From Pseudomonas muyukensis (GTDB taxonomy: Bacteria; Pseudomonadota; Gammaproteobacteria; Pseudomonadales; Pseudomonadaceae): a DNA stretch of 64,000 bases. A program made the position numbers and the translations under genes. Of the stretch, positions 7,034-15,721 are shown piece by piece; the first letter of the stretch is position 1; the number at the start of each line of letters is the position of its first letter. The notes below the pieces were generated by a model. The model saw only the letters and a list, made by a program, of their open reading frames with translations. It made no database searches and was not told where the DNA came from. The DNA lies in the NCBI RefSeq assembly GCF_019139535.1, contig NZ_CP077073.1, positions 3,190,501-3,254,500 on the forward strand. Direction: 5' to 3'.

Positions 7034-8653
7034 TCAGAAGATGTAGTCGGTGGTCAGGAAACTCGACTGGCGATTACGGATGATCTCGCTGATCAGTTCT
7101 TTATTCGCCGCCTGGAACTTGGTCGCCACCAGGGTGCGAATGGAGAACACCCGCAGTGCGTCATGCACCGACAAGGTCCCCTCGGCACTGTTCTTGCGGC
7201 CGTTGAACGGGTAGGTGTCCGGCCCGCGCTGGCACTGGGCGTTGAGGTTGATCCGGCCGACCTGGTTGGCGAAGGTGTCGACCAGCGCGCCGATGGTCGC
7301 CGGGTCGTTGCCGAACAGGCTCAGCTGCTGGCCATAGTCGGAGTCGAGCACGTAATCGACCACCGTCTGCAGGTCGCGGTAAGGCACCACCGGCACCAGC
7401 GGGCCGAACTGCTCTTCGTGGTACAGGCGCATGTCGGCGCTCACCGGGTACAGCAGGGCCGGGTAGAAGAACGAACCGCGGCTGAGCCCGCCGCCTGCGT
7501 TGAGCACCCGCGCGCCTTTGCCTGTGGCGTCGGCCACCAGGCCGTCGAGGTAGTCGAGTTTGCCCGGCTCCGGCAGTGGCGTCAGCGCCACGCCTGGCTC
7601 CCACGGCATGCCTGGCTTGAGTGCGGCGAGCTTGCGCTGGAACTTGTCGAGGAAGGCCTCGACCACGTCTTCATGCACGAACAGGATCTTCAGCGCGGTG
7701 CAGCGCTGGCCATTGAACGACAGCGCGCCGGTGACGGCTTCCTCGACGGCGTTGTCGAGGTCGACCTGGGGCAACACGATCCCTGGGTTCTTGGCGTCCA
7801 GGCCGAGGGCGGCGCGCAGGCGGTGCGGGCGTGGGTGGAGCTTTTTCAGGTCGCTGGCGGCCTTGTGGGTGCCGATGAAGGCGAACACGTCGACCTTGCC
7901 GCTGGCCATCAGCGCGCTGACAGTCTCGCGCCCGCGCCCGTAGATGACGTTGATCACCCCGGCCGGGAAGCTGTCGCGGAAGGCCTCGAGCAGCGGGCGA
8001 ATCAGCAGCACGCCGAACTTGGCTGGCTTGAACACCACGGTATTGCCCATGATCAGCGCCGGGATCAGGGTGGTGAAGGTCTCGTTGAGCGGGTAGTTGT
8101 AGGGGCCCATGCACAGCGCCACGCCCAGCGGTGCGCGGCGGATCTGGCCGAGGGTGCCTTGCTCGAGCTCGAAGCGGCTGGAGCGGCGGTCGAGGTCTTT
8201 CAGGGCATTGATGGTGTCGACGATGTAGTCGCAGGTGCGGTCGAACTCTTTTTCCGAGTCCTTGAGGTTCTTGCCGATCTCCCACATCAGCAGCTTGACC
8301 ACCGCCTCGCGCTGCTCGCGCATGCGCGCCAGGAAGGTCTCGACATGCTGGATGCGCTCGGCCACGCGCATCGTCGGCCAGGCGCCGCGGCCCTTGTCAT
8401 AGGCCTGCACGGCAGCGTCCAGGGCGCTGAGGGCGGTATCGGCGTCGAGCAGCGGCGCGCTGCCGAGGATCACCTGGCGTTCGCTGTCGCCGTCCTTGAG
8501 CCACACCGGGCTGCGCACCGTGGCCAGCGGGCCATCCCAGCGCCGCAGTTCGCCGGCCACCAGGTAGTCGCGTTGCTCCAGGGGTTGGCCCAGGCGCCAC
8601 TGCGCCGGGATGTCCTCGGGGGTGGGAAACAGCGAATCGAGCAGGCGGTCCAT
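7034..8653 (-). CDS. gapN: NADP-dependent glyceraldehyde-3-phosphate dehydrogenase-like aldehyde dehydrogenase
   Basis: A 539-residue aldehyde dehydrogenase of the long GapN-like subgroup. GPYNYPLNETFTTLIPALIMGN is the NAD(P)-binding loop, FIGTHKAA the helix equivalent to FTGS, and FNGQRCTALK carries the catalytic cysteine. The motif that is usually ELGGKNP reads GLDAKNP, so the general-base glutamate is not in its standard place; I recall this as a feature of the subgroup, but it deserves checking. ATG 8653 (AAGAGGTG nine bases upstream) is preferred to an in-frame GTG at 8665. In pseudomonads such an enzyme would bypass Gap/Pgk and yield NADPH; the assignment to glyceraldehyde-3-phosphate is by family only. 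Confidence 0.85.
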   Translation of the reverse strand: MDRLLDSLFPTPEDIPAQWRLGQPLEQRDYLVAGELRRWDGPLATVRSPVWLKDGDSERQVILGSAPLLDADTALSALDAAVQAYDKGRGAWPTMRVAERIQHVETFLARMREQREAVVKLLMWEIGKNLKDSEKEFDRTCDYIVDTINALKDLDRRSSRFELEQGTLGQIRRAPLGVALCMGPYNYPLNETFTTLIPALIMGNTVVFKPAKFGVLLIRPLLEAFRDSFPAGVINVIYGRGRETVSALMASGKVDVFAFIGTHKAASDLKKLHPRPHRLRAALGLDAKNPGIVLPQVDLDNAVEEAVTGALSFNGQRCTALKILFVHEDVVEAFLDKFQRKLAALKPGMPWEPGVALTPLPEPGKLDYLDGLVADATGKGARVLNAGGGLSRGSFFYPALLYPVSADMRLYHEEQFGPLVPVVPYRDLQTVVDYVLDSDYGQQLSLFGNDPATIGALVDTFANQVGRINLNAQCQRGPDTYPFNGRKNSAEGTLSVHDALRVFSIRTLVATKFQAANKELISEIIRNRQSSFLTTDYIF

Positions 8654-8793
8654 GGTGTACTGCACCTCTTGTAGATGGCGGGGTGAAACGCTTCAGCCAT
8701 GGAGCATGCACCCCGCGTCGGAAAAACACCAGTCTGGCTCAACATCGCCGCGACTGCGCCGATACACAAGGCATCGCTTCCGACCTCAGACCT

Positions 8794-11037
8794 ATGATCC
8801 GCAACGAACGTTTTTCCTTCGACGACCCGCCAGCCCCACCGGGGGCGCTGCGTCGCACGCTCTATCGCCTGCTGCCGGTAGGTTTCGCCGTGATCGGCAT
8901 CGGTCTGTCGCTGGTGTTGGGCCACCTGGATGCGCGGCGCGAGGAAAGCGAGCAGATCGCCAACCTCGCGGCCAGGCTGTCCGGGCTGCGCAGCGCGCTG
9001 GAGGCGCAACTGCGCGCATCGTTCGCCGAAGCCGAGGGCATTGCGCAACTGATCAGCACCGACGGCAGCATCAGCATCGACCACTTCCATGGCATGGCCC
9101 GCGATGCCCTGGACTCGGTGCCGTACATGCACCACATCGCCCTGGCGCCCGCCGATGTGATCCGCGATGTCTACCCGCTGCAGGGCAACGAGCAGATCGT
9201 CGGCCTGAACTACCGTCGCCTGCCCGACCAGTTCCCGCTGCTGGCCGTGGCCCGCGACAGCGGCCAGCCGGTGCTGGCCGGGCCGCTGCAGCTGTACCAG
9301 GGGGGGCGGGCGCTGGTGTACCGGCGCCCGGTGTTCATCAGCGCCAAGCGTGGGGTCAAGCTGTACTGGGGCAATATCTCGATCGTCGCCGATATCGACC
9401 GCCTGCTGCTGGCCGCCGGCCTGCGCCCGGAGACCGGCTTCGAGCTGGCGGTGCGCGGCAGCGATGGCAAGGGCGCCGAGGGTAGTTTGATCTGGGGCGA
9501 CCCGCAGTTGTTCGACGACCCGCAGGTGACGCTCGATGTCGAGGTGCCGGGAGGCGTCTGGCAACTGGTGGCCGCGCCGCGTGGCGGCTGGGCGGAGCTG
9601 AACCTGTTCGGCTCGCCGCTGTTCCTGTTCGCCCTGACCAGCACGGGCTTGTTCAGCCTGTTCGTGGCCCAGCTCAATCGCAAGCAGCGTCAGCTCGAAC
9701 AGCGCAACCGCGCGTTGCGCCAGTACCAGGCGCAGCTCGAGCGCCTGGCCCATTACGACACCATCACCGGGCTACCCAACCGCGTGCTGTTCCAGCGCCA
9801 GTTGGGCGAGGCGATCGTGCACGGCCATGGCCTGGCCGTGCTGATGCTGGATATCGACGGCTTCAAGCAGGTCAACGACAGCCTTGGCCACCCGATGGGC
9901 GACCTGCTGTTGCAGCAGGCCACCGCGCGCTTCCTGCAGGAGCTCGATAGCCAGGATCAGGTCTGCCGCCTGGGCGGCGATGAGTTCGTGTTCATGCTGC
10001 AGGGCACCCAGGGCCAGGTGAACCACCAGGTCCGCGCCTTGCTGCGCAGTTTGCAGCGGCCTTTCGACCTCAATGGCAACGCCGCGCTGGTCACCGGCAG
10101 CATCGGCCTGGCCTGGTGTCCGCAGCATGGCGAAGACCCCGACAGCCTGCTGCGCCATGCCGACACGGCCATGTACGCGGCCAAGGAAAGTGGCCGGGAC
10201 GCCTGGCGGCCCTATCATCCGGACATGACCGCGCGGCTGCAGCAGCGCCTGGAGCTGGAGCGCAACCTGCACCGGGCCCTGGAACACAACGAGTTCGAGC
10301 TGTGGTACCAGCCCAAGGTGGACCTGTTCAGTGGCCGCCTGGAAGGCGTCGAGGCGCTGTTGCGCTGGCGTGACCCGGAGCATGGCCTGGTTTCGCCAGG
10401 CGAGTTCATCCCGTTGGCCGAGCGCACCGGGCTGATCATCCCCCTCGGCGAGCGGGTGCTGGAGCTGGCCTGCGCCCAGCTGGCCGCCTGGCGCGACGGC
10501 GAAGGTGTGCCGGGGCCGCTGGCGATCAACGTCGCTGCCTTGCAGATCGAGCGCAGTGACTACGTCACCAGCCTGGCCTCGGCGCTGCAGCGCCATGGCC
10601 TGGCGGCCAGCCTGCTGGAGGTGGAAATCACCGAGAGCCTGCTGATGGAAAGCCAGCAGCAGGCCTGCGCGGTGCTGGCGCAGTTGCGGGCGATGGGCGT
10701 GGCCACCGCGGTGGACGACTTCGGCACCGGCTATTCGTCGTTGGCCTACCTGCGGGCGCTGCCGATCGATCACCTGAAGATCGACCGCGCGTTCATCAAG
10801 GACCTGCCAGGTGATGACGACGCCATCGCCGTGGCCCGGGCGATCATCGACCTGGGGCATGCCTTGGGTTTTCGCATTACCGGTGAGGGTATCGAGACCC
10901 AGGAGCAGTACGACTTCCTGCGCAACGCCGGGTGTGACCAGGGGCAGGGCTTCCTGCTTGGCCGGCCGATGCCGGCGCAGGCCTTGCGGCGCTGGTTGCG
11001 CGACCACCAGGAGCGTCAGCGGCAACCGCTGCGCTGA
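8794..11037 (+). CDS. Membrane CHASE-GGDEF-EAL cyclic-di-GMP protein
   Basis: A 747-residue inner-membrane signalling protein. An N-terminal membrane helix (LLPVGFAVIGIGLSLVLG) is followed by a periplasmic CHASE-type sensor of about 220 residues (YMHHIALAPADVIRDVYPLQGNE), a second helix (LFLFALTSTGLFSLFVAQL), a short coiled coil, a GGDEF domain with intact CRLGGDEF, and an EAL domain with EALLRW, VDDFGTGYSSL and GEGIETQEQ. Both cyclase and phosphodiesterase motifs look complete, so either or both activities are possible. No RxxD inhibitory site is evident before GGDEF. ATG 8794 is preferred to an in-frame GTG at 8683. It lies next to the exopolysaccharide operon, a usual target of cyclic-di-GMP. 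Confidence 0.92.
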   Translation: MIRNERFSFDDPPAPPGALRRTLYRLLPVGFAVIGIGLSLVLGHLDARREESEQIANLAARLSGLRSALEAQLRASFAEAEGIAQLISTDGSISIDHFHGMARDALDSVPYMHHIALAPADVIRDVYPLQGNEQIVGLNYRRLPDQFPLLAVARDSGQPVLAGPLQLYQGGRALVYRRPVFISAKRGVKLYWGNISIVADIDRLLLAAGLRPETGFELAVRGSDGKGAEGSLIWGDPQLFDDPQVTLDVEVPGGVWQLVAAPRGGWAELNLFGSPLFLFALTSTGLFSLFVAQLNRKQRQLEQRNRALRQYQAQLERLAHYDTITGLPNRVLFQRQLGEAIVHGHGLAVLMLDIDGFKQVNDSLGHPMGDLLLQQATARFLQELDSQDQVCRLGGDEFVFMLQGTQGQVNHQVRALLRSLQRPFDLNGNAALVTGSIGLAWCPQHGEDPDSLLRHADTAMYAAKESGRDAWRPYHPDMTARLQQRLELERNLHRALEHNEFELWYQPKVDLFSGRLEGVEALLRWRDPEHGLVSPGEFIPLAERTGLIIPLGERVLELACAQLAAWRDGEGVPGPLAINVAALQIERSDYVTSLASALQRHGLAASLLEVEITESLLMESQQQACAVLAQLRAMGVATAVDDFGTGYSSLAYLRALPIDHLKIDRAFIKDLPGDDDAIAVARAIIDLGHALGFRITGEGIETQEQYDFLRNAGCDQGQGFLLGRPMPAQALRRWLRDHQERQRQPLR

Positions 11038-11065
11038 GTGTTTGCAGGGGTGTTCGCCGAGCGTG

Positions 11066-11125
11066 TTGCAGCGCCTATCAGACCGAGCGCCGCCCGCGCG
11101 GCGCTCGGTCTGATAGGCGCTGCAA
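11066..11125. repeat. Perfect 28-bp inverted repeat, 4-base loop
   Basis: Arms 11066-11093 and 11098-11125 are exact reverse complements (TTGCAGCGCCTATCAGACCG... and its mirror) around CCGC. It sits between two convergent genes, so it may serve as a bidirectional terminator although no T-run follows. The sequence differs from the REP family seen elsewhere in the window. Confidence 0.9.
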
Positions 11126-11167
11126 GGGTCGTGGCGGGCCCCTGCTGGCCTTGATGCGATCCTCTCC

Positions 11168-11947
11168 CTACACCACCGGCGCACGCTGCACCAGGCTGGT
11201 GTAGCTGACCCGGGGTCGGTCGCCCAGGCGCTGCTCGATCAGCGCCTTGAGCGATTCGCCGCGGGCCAGGTAGGCGTCGCCGAAGTCCTGGCTGCCCAGG
11301 GCACTGGGGTGGGCCACCACCTCCAGCACGCCATGGGCCGGCGCCAGGCCCGCGCGCACATCGGCCGGGGTGCACACATGGTCGGCGGTGACCCCGCACA
11401 GCTGGTGCAGGCGCCGGTTGAGCAAGGTCTTGAACAGCCGTTTCAGCGGGCCGATGTTGTGGCCGATGTTGCGCGCCAGGCGGATCGGCACGCCCTGGCT
11501 GCGGGCGAAGCGGGCGACCACCTCGCCGACCGGCCAGATATTGTGCACGTGCTGGTGCGAGTCCAGGTGGCTGGGCATCAGGCCATGGTCCAGGCAGTGC
11601 TTCCACTGCGCCTCCAGCTCCTGCGCCACCGCCGCCCGCTCGCGCCGCGACAGGCGCAATGTGCGCTGTTTCAGGCGCAGGTCGAACTCGCCGTGGGGCG
11701 TGCAGAAACGCGGCTCGGCAAGGATCGCCCGGCTCAGCGGGCGGCCGTAGGTCAGGTTGAAATGCAGGCCCACCCGGCCCTTGAGCGCCGGTTGCTGGGC
11801 CAGCGTGCAGGCGGCGGCGAAAGCCGGCATGTTGGCCATGGCCGTGGCCGAGCTGATCAGCCCGGCCTGGAAGGCATGCAGGATCACCGCGTTGGTGTGG
11901 GCGCTGAGGCCGAAATCGTCAGCGTTGACTATGACCTGGGAGGGCAT
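11168..11947 (-). CDS. ChbG/HpnK (YdjC) family carbohydrate deacetylase
   Basis: A 259-residue metal-dependent deacetylase with the YdjC fold. VNADDFGLS at the start supplies the metal-binding aspartates, and SHLDSHQHVHNI supplies metal and catalytic histidines. The start ATG 11947 follows AGGAG by eight bases; the frame extends to 11977 without support. It is the last gene of the exopolysaccharide operon, overlapping the acetyltransferase upstream by 29 bases. In this context it probably removes acetyl groups from a polysaccharide repeat or its breakdown products. No signal peptide, so it acts in the cytoplasm. Confidence 0.85.
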   Translation of the reverse strand: MPSQVIVNADDFGLSAHTNAVILHAFQAGLISSATAMANMPAFAAACTLAQQPALKGRVGLHFNLTYGRPLSRAILAEPRFCTPHGEFDLRLKQRTLRLSRRERAAVAQELEAQWKHCLDHGLMPSHLDSHQHVHNIWPVGEVVARFARSQGVPIRLARNIGHNIGPLKRLFKTLLNRRLHQLCGVTADHVCTPADVRAGLAPAHGVLEVVAHPSALGSQDFGDAYLARGESLKALIEQRLGDRPRVSYTSLVQRAPVV

Positions 11948-13082
11948 CCGGGTGCTCCTGTGGTGGGGTCGGGGCAAGGGTGCCAGGTGTGCCGGTCTTG
12001 CGCAGGCGCGGCTTGAGCCATTGCCAGGTACGTTGCGCCAGGCCCAGCAGCAGGCCGTCGGGGCGCCAGCTGTAGCTGCTCAGGCGCCAGTGTTCGAGGT
12101 GGCCGGTCTGGCGTTCGTGGAGCTGGTGGCTGGAATTGTTCAGGCTGACCCGCGAGGCGTCGACCCACTTCCAGTCCTGGTCCAGCCCCCAGTGAATCCA
12201 CTCCTCGAGCAGCACGCGGCCACTGCCCAGGTCGCGGTGTTCGGGCGCGAAGGCGAGGTTGTAGTCGTACACCCGGCCGCGTTCGAGCAGGCCCAGGCGG
12301 TAGCTGATGCAGCGTCCGTCCAGTTCCAGCAGCACCAGGCAGACCAGGCCCTCGGCGGCCAGGGCGGTGAACGCCTGGTACATCCATTGGCGCTGCAGCT
12401 CGCCCGAGAAGATGCCGACCTCGTCGTCGCCTTTCCAACTGGCGGCCTCGACGGCGCTGATGGCGTCGAGCAGTGCGCCGATGTTCTCGGGGGTGGCGAT
12501 GACCCGCCGGACCTGGGCACCGCAGGCGCCGATGCGCTTGCGCGCGCGGCGCAGTTTGTAGCGCGGGTCGCCGCTGACTTCCTGGCGATCGCCTTCGTTG
12601 ATGCGGTGCACCGGCACACGGCAGCTCAGGCGCTGCTGCCAGGTGGAGCTGGCCGCAGCCCATTGGCGTAGCCAACCATCGGTCTCGGGGTGGTCCGGCA
12701 CTTCGCTCAGTTGCAGCAGGGCATGGGGCAACTGCCTGCGAATGGCCTGCAGCACCTGCTCGGCGTACAGCGCCGGCAGGTCGATGAGCAAGGCGATGCG
12801 ATCGCTCAGCGGGTGGCCGAGGTGGCGCACCACCGGGGCCAACAGCGGGCCGAAGGGTTCCCGGCAGCGAATCAGCGGCAGGCACAGGCACAGGTGTTGG
12901 TCCTGGTAGCCGAGCAGCACTTGCAGCTGCTGGCCGGGCGCCAGCGCGGCCTCGGCGGCGCGCAGCCAGCCGAGGTGGTTGAACGGCGTGCTGGCAGGCA
13001 GGCGCTTGCGCAGCGCCTCGTACTCGCCGGCGGGGAAGTCGTGGCTGCGCAACGACGCGCACCACTTCAGCACCAGGCTCAC
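11919..13082 (-). CDS. GNAT/BioF2-like acyltransferase of the exopolysaccharide operon
   Basis: A 387-residue protein of the FemAB/BioF2-like (Acetyltransf_6) group: a double GNAT fold whose second half contains YKLRRARKRIGACGAQVRR, GLVCLVLLELDGRCISYRLGLL and YDYNLAFAPEHRDLGSGRVLLEEWI, the usual acyl-CoA-binding region of these proteins. Genes of this type recur in bacterial exopolysaccharide and capsule operons and are thought to acylate sugars. It is cytoplasmic. The Pro-rich tail (PGTLAPTPPQEHPD) runs over the downstream gene. The acyl donor and acceptor are unknown. Confidence 0.8.
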   Translation of the reverse strand: MSLVLKWCASLRSHDFPAGEYEALRKRLPASTPFNHLGWLRAAEAALAPGQQLQVLLGYQDQHLCLCLPLIRCREPFGPLLAPVVRHLGHPLSDRIALLIDLPALYAEQVLQAIRRQLPHALLQLSEVPDHPETDGWLRQWAAASSTWQQRLSCRVPVHRINEGDRQEVSGDPRYKLRRARKRIGACGAQVRRVIATPENIGALLDAISAVEAASWKGDDEVGIFSGELQRQWMYQAFTALAAEGLVCLVLLELDGRCISYRLGLLERGRVYDYNLAFAPEHRDLGSGRVLLEEWIHWGLDQDWKWVDASRVSLNNSSHQLHERQTGHLEHWRLSSYSWRPDGLLLGLAQRTWQWLKPRLRKTGTPGTLAPTPPQEHPDALPGHSQR

Positions 13083-13086
13083 CGGC

Positions 13087-13776
13087 TCAACTCGCGGTGG
13101 CCGCAGAGGCTTGCGGCTCCGGCTTGCGCAACGGTTCCAGGCGCGACTCGCTGTAGCGGCTTTCGCGGAAGAACTTCCAGCGACCGAACAGGCAATACAC
13201 GTTCATGATCCGTCCTTGTTCCTGGTAGCCCATGCGCAGGTGCAGCTTGAGCGCCGGGATATTGTGCTGCTCGCAGACATCCACCACCTTGTTGCAGCCC
13301 TGGGCGGCCATGGCTTGCCACAGCGCCAGTTGCAGGTCCACCGACAGCTCGGTGCCCCAGTACTTGCGGATCAGTTCGCCGCCGAACTCGAAGAACTCGC
13401 CGGGCCCGACCGGGAACCAGCAACCGTAGTAGTGGCGGTCGTGGTAGTGGCGGTTGCTGCCCCAGATGAACGCCACCGCGTCGTTGTCGTCGTCGACGAA
13501 CATCAGCCCGGTGTGGCCCTCGGCCGCCAGTTCGCGCATGGTATCGACACGGTCGCCAAAATGCCGGGCGAAGGCCTGCGCGTTGTGCACGTTGATGGTC
13601 TCGACGCGCAACGCGCCATAGGGTTTGAGGCGGTGCGGCGGCACCGGGCTGACCAGGTCGCGCTCCATCCACAACAGTTGCCAGTGGTAAAAGACGTAGT
13701 GCCGCCAGGCGCTACCGAGGGTGTTGCGCAGTCCTTTGCGCTTGATGCGCTCCTGGAGCTTGGTCAAAGCACTCAT
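13087..13776 (-). CDS. GNAT-like N-acetyltransferase of the exopolysaccharide operon
   Basis: A 229-residue protein with an N-terminal amphipathic region (LQERIKRKGLRNTLGSAWRHYVFYHWQLLW) and a GNAT-like core. GHTGLMFVDDDNDAVAFIWG resembles strands 2-3, and CEQHNIPALKLHLRMGYQEQGRI is the typical NxxAxxlYxkxGF-like end of GNAT proteins. It lies 5 bases before the other acetyltransferase and 34 bases after the glycosidase-like gene. It probably acetylates an amino sugar or nucleotide sugar of the polysaccharide, but no substrate is apparent. Confidence 0.8.
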   Translation of the reverse strand: MSALTKLQERIKRKGLRNTLGSAWRHYVFYHWQLLWMERDLVSPVPPHRLKPYGALRVETINVHNAQAFARHFGDRVDTMRELAAEGHTGLMFVDDDNDAVAFIWGSNRHYHDRHYYGCWFPVGPGEFFEFGGELIRKYWGTELSVDLQLALWQAMAAQGCNKVVDVCEQHNIPALKLHLRMGYQEQGRIMNVYCLFGRWKFFRESRYSESRLEPLRKPEPQASAATAS

Positions 13777-13810
13777 GGTGCCTCCTGTACGTGGCAGGTC
13801 GAGATGCGTC

Positions 13811-15721
13811 TCATGACGCCTTCCAGGTCAGGGCGAACACGGTTTGCCCTGGCAATTGAAAACGTAGCTGACCGTCGCGGCAGTCGTAGTGGCCGCGGCG
13901 GCTCTGGTTGTCGGGGCCGAACAGTTCCAGCTGGCCGGCAGGGCAGTTGCCCAGGGTGAGCGCGACCTGTTGCAGGCGCTCGGCCTTGTTCACCCCCAGC
14001 AGGCTGCGTTGCCGCTGGCGGGCCATGGCCAGGGCGTCGACTTCGAAGGCGTCGTTGTCCAGCGCCAGCACCTGGTCCAGCCAGTGGCGCTGGATGAACT
14101 GCTGGGCCAGGCCCACCGGCTTGAGTTCGTAGCGCTCGCCGCCGGCGTCGCGCAGCATGCCCTTGGGCCACTCGGGCTCGTCGGCGACGTGGAACCAGTT
14201 GAGCATGTCGAGCAGGCCGTCGCTGGCGGCGTTGATCACCACCGAGGTCCACCACAGGCCGGCGTAGTGGCTGTTCTGCTCGTAAGGGCTCAGGCTCGAG
14301 CCGCTGGACAGGTTGGTCTGGTCCAGCAGCAGCGCCTTGCGCGGCCGGCCCTGGCCGTCCAGGCCGACCAGCGCGGCGGCCTGGCGCACGCTGTCGCGGT
14401 AGCTGCGAGTGGCGAGCAGGTCGCGGACCATCCACTCGTGCCAGGCCAACGCGTCGATCTGCGCGTCCTGTTCGGCGAGCAGGCGCCGCGCCCAGTCGAT
14501 GCCACGGCGTTGCTTGCCGTCCTCGGCGAAGGGGCCGCCGGTGAAGCGCGACGAGGCCGGCATGGCGATGCGGACCCCGGCCTGATGGGCGCCGGGGTAG
14601 TCGCGCACGCGCTTGGCCATGGCCTGGAAGAAATCCCGGTAGCTGGCATAGTCGCGGTAGTTGAGGTTGGGTTCGTCGGCGAAGGCCAGGTAGTGCAGGC
14701 CCTGGCCGCCAAGGGCCTTGGTCGCCTCCAGCCAGGCGCCGAGGGCGTCGTGGCTGGTACGGTCGCTGCGCAGGTCGGCCACCCGGGCGCTGCCGGCCAG
14801 CAGGGTGATGTCCTGGCGAATGCCGAAACGTTGTTGATAGAGCTTGCGCCAGGGGTTCTCGAAATCGGGCTGGCGCTGCAGCACATCGACGAAGCTGTAG
14901 TAGCCGGCGGCCTGGGGGCGCAGGGCATCGAGGGCGGCGAAACTCGAGGCTGGCGGCAGCACGTAGGGCAAGGCTACCCCCAGCTTCGGGGTGGGGCCGA
15001 GGACCTTGTCGGCCAGCTTCAGGCGCACCTGGCCGGGGGCCTGGGGCAGGTCGCCGAGGTCTTCGGCGCGCTGGGCGAACAGGTTGGCGCTGCCATCGAG
15101 CCAGAACGCCGCCTTGCCGCTGCCTTGCAAGGACAGGCGCCAGGTCTCGTCGCGGTTGCTGGTGGGCAGCGCCTGCTGGTCGAAACGCCAGTAGGCAGGG
15201 TAGGGCTTGAGCGCCAGTTGCACGCGCCGACCATCGCCCAGCCGCTCGGCGAACAGGCCATGCACGCCGCCGTGGTACTTGCCGGCGAGGATCGCCTGTT
15301 CGCCAGCCTTGACCCGCAAGTACAGGGTCACCCCGGGGCCGACCTCGGCGCTGAAATGCACCTTGGTCGGGGCGAACAGCGCGCGGGTGCTGGCGGCGTG
15401 CTGGATGCGGTAGTCGCGAAAGCTGTAGCCGGGAATTTCCAGGCGGTAGGTGCCCTGGCCCGGCGCCAGTGGCCAGCGTTGCGTGCCGCGGACTTGCTCG
15501 GCGCTGATGGGCCGTTCGCCGACCAGGCGGCCCTGGCCGTCGAGCAGGAACAGCCGCTCGGCGTTGGCGTCGGCCTGCCAGGCTGGGCGCCACTGGATGC
15601 GCACTTGGTCGTCGCGGGTCGGCAGCAGGTACAAGCTGCCATCGCGGATCTCGCCCCATTGCAGCGGCGCCGCAGGCAGCGCGGGCGGGAGCAGCATGGC
15701 GAGCAGCAGCAGGGCCCTCAT
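13811..15721 (-). CDS. Secreted glycoside-hydrolase-like protein of the exopolysaccharide operon
   Basis: A 636-residue protein with a Sec signal peptide (MRALLLLAMLLPPALPA). Residues 20-240 look like beta-sandwich domains; the central part has (beta/alpha)8-barrel features, with LHYLAFADEPNLNYRDY (DEPN at 349-352) resembling the NEP acid/base motif of clan GH-A, and later DALAWHEWMVRD. The expected nucleophile strand reads ALLLDQTNLSSG with Asp and not Glu, so activity is uncertain. A periplasmic hydrolase or lyase that trims or frees the polysaccharide is a usual member of such operons. ATG 15721 overlaps the flippase stop codon (ATGA). I could not match it to a specific GH family. Confidence 0.75.
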   Translation of the reverse strand: MRALLLLAMLLPPALPAAPLQWGEIRDGSLYLLPTRDDQVRIQWRPAWQADANAERLFLLDGQGRLVGERPISAEQVRGTQRWPLAPGQGTYRLEIPGYSFRDYRIQHAASTRALFAPTKVHFSAEVGPGVTLYLRVKAGEQAILAGKYHGGVHGLFAERLGDGRRVQLALKPYPAYWRFDQQALPTSNRDETWRLSLQGSGKAAFWLDGSANLFAQRAEDLGDLPQAPGQVRLKLADKVLGPTPKLGVALPYVLPPASSFAALDALRPQAAGYYSFVDVLQRQPDFENPWRKLYQQRFGIRQDITLLAGSARVADLRSDRTSHDALGAWLEATKALGGQGLHYLAFADEPNLNYRDYASYRDFFQAMAKRVRDYPGAHQAGVRIAMPASSRFTGGPFAEDGKQRRGIDWARRLLAEQDAQIDALAWHEWMVRDLLATRSYRDSVRQAAALVGLDGQGRPRKALLLDQTNLSSGSSLSPYEQNSHYAGLWWTSVVINAASDGLLDMLNWFHVADEPEWPKGMLRDAGGERYELKPVGLAQQFIQRHWLDQVLALDNDAFEVDALAMARQRQRSLLGVNKAERLQQVALTLGNCPAGQLELFGPDNQSRRGHYDCRDGQLRFQLPGQTVFALTWKAS

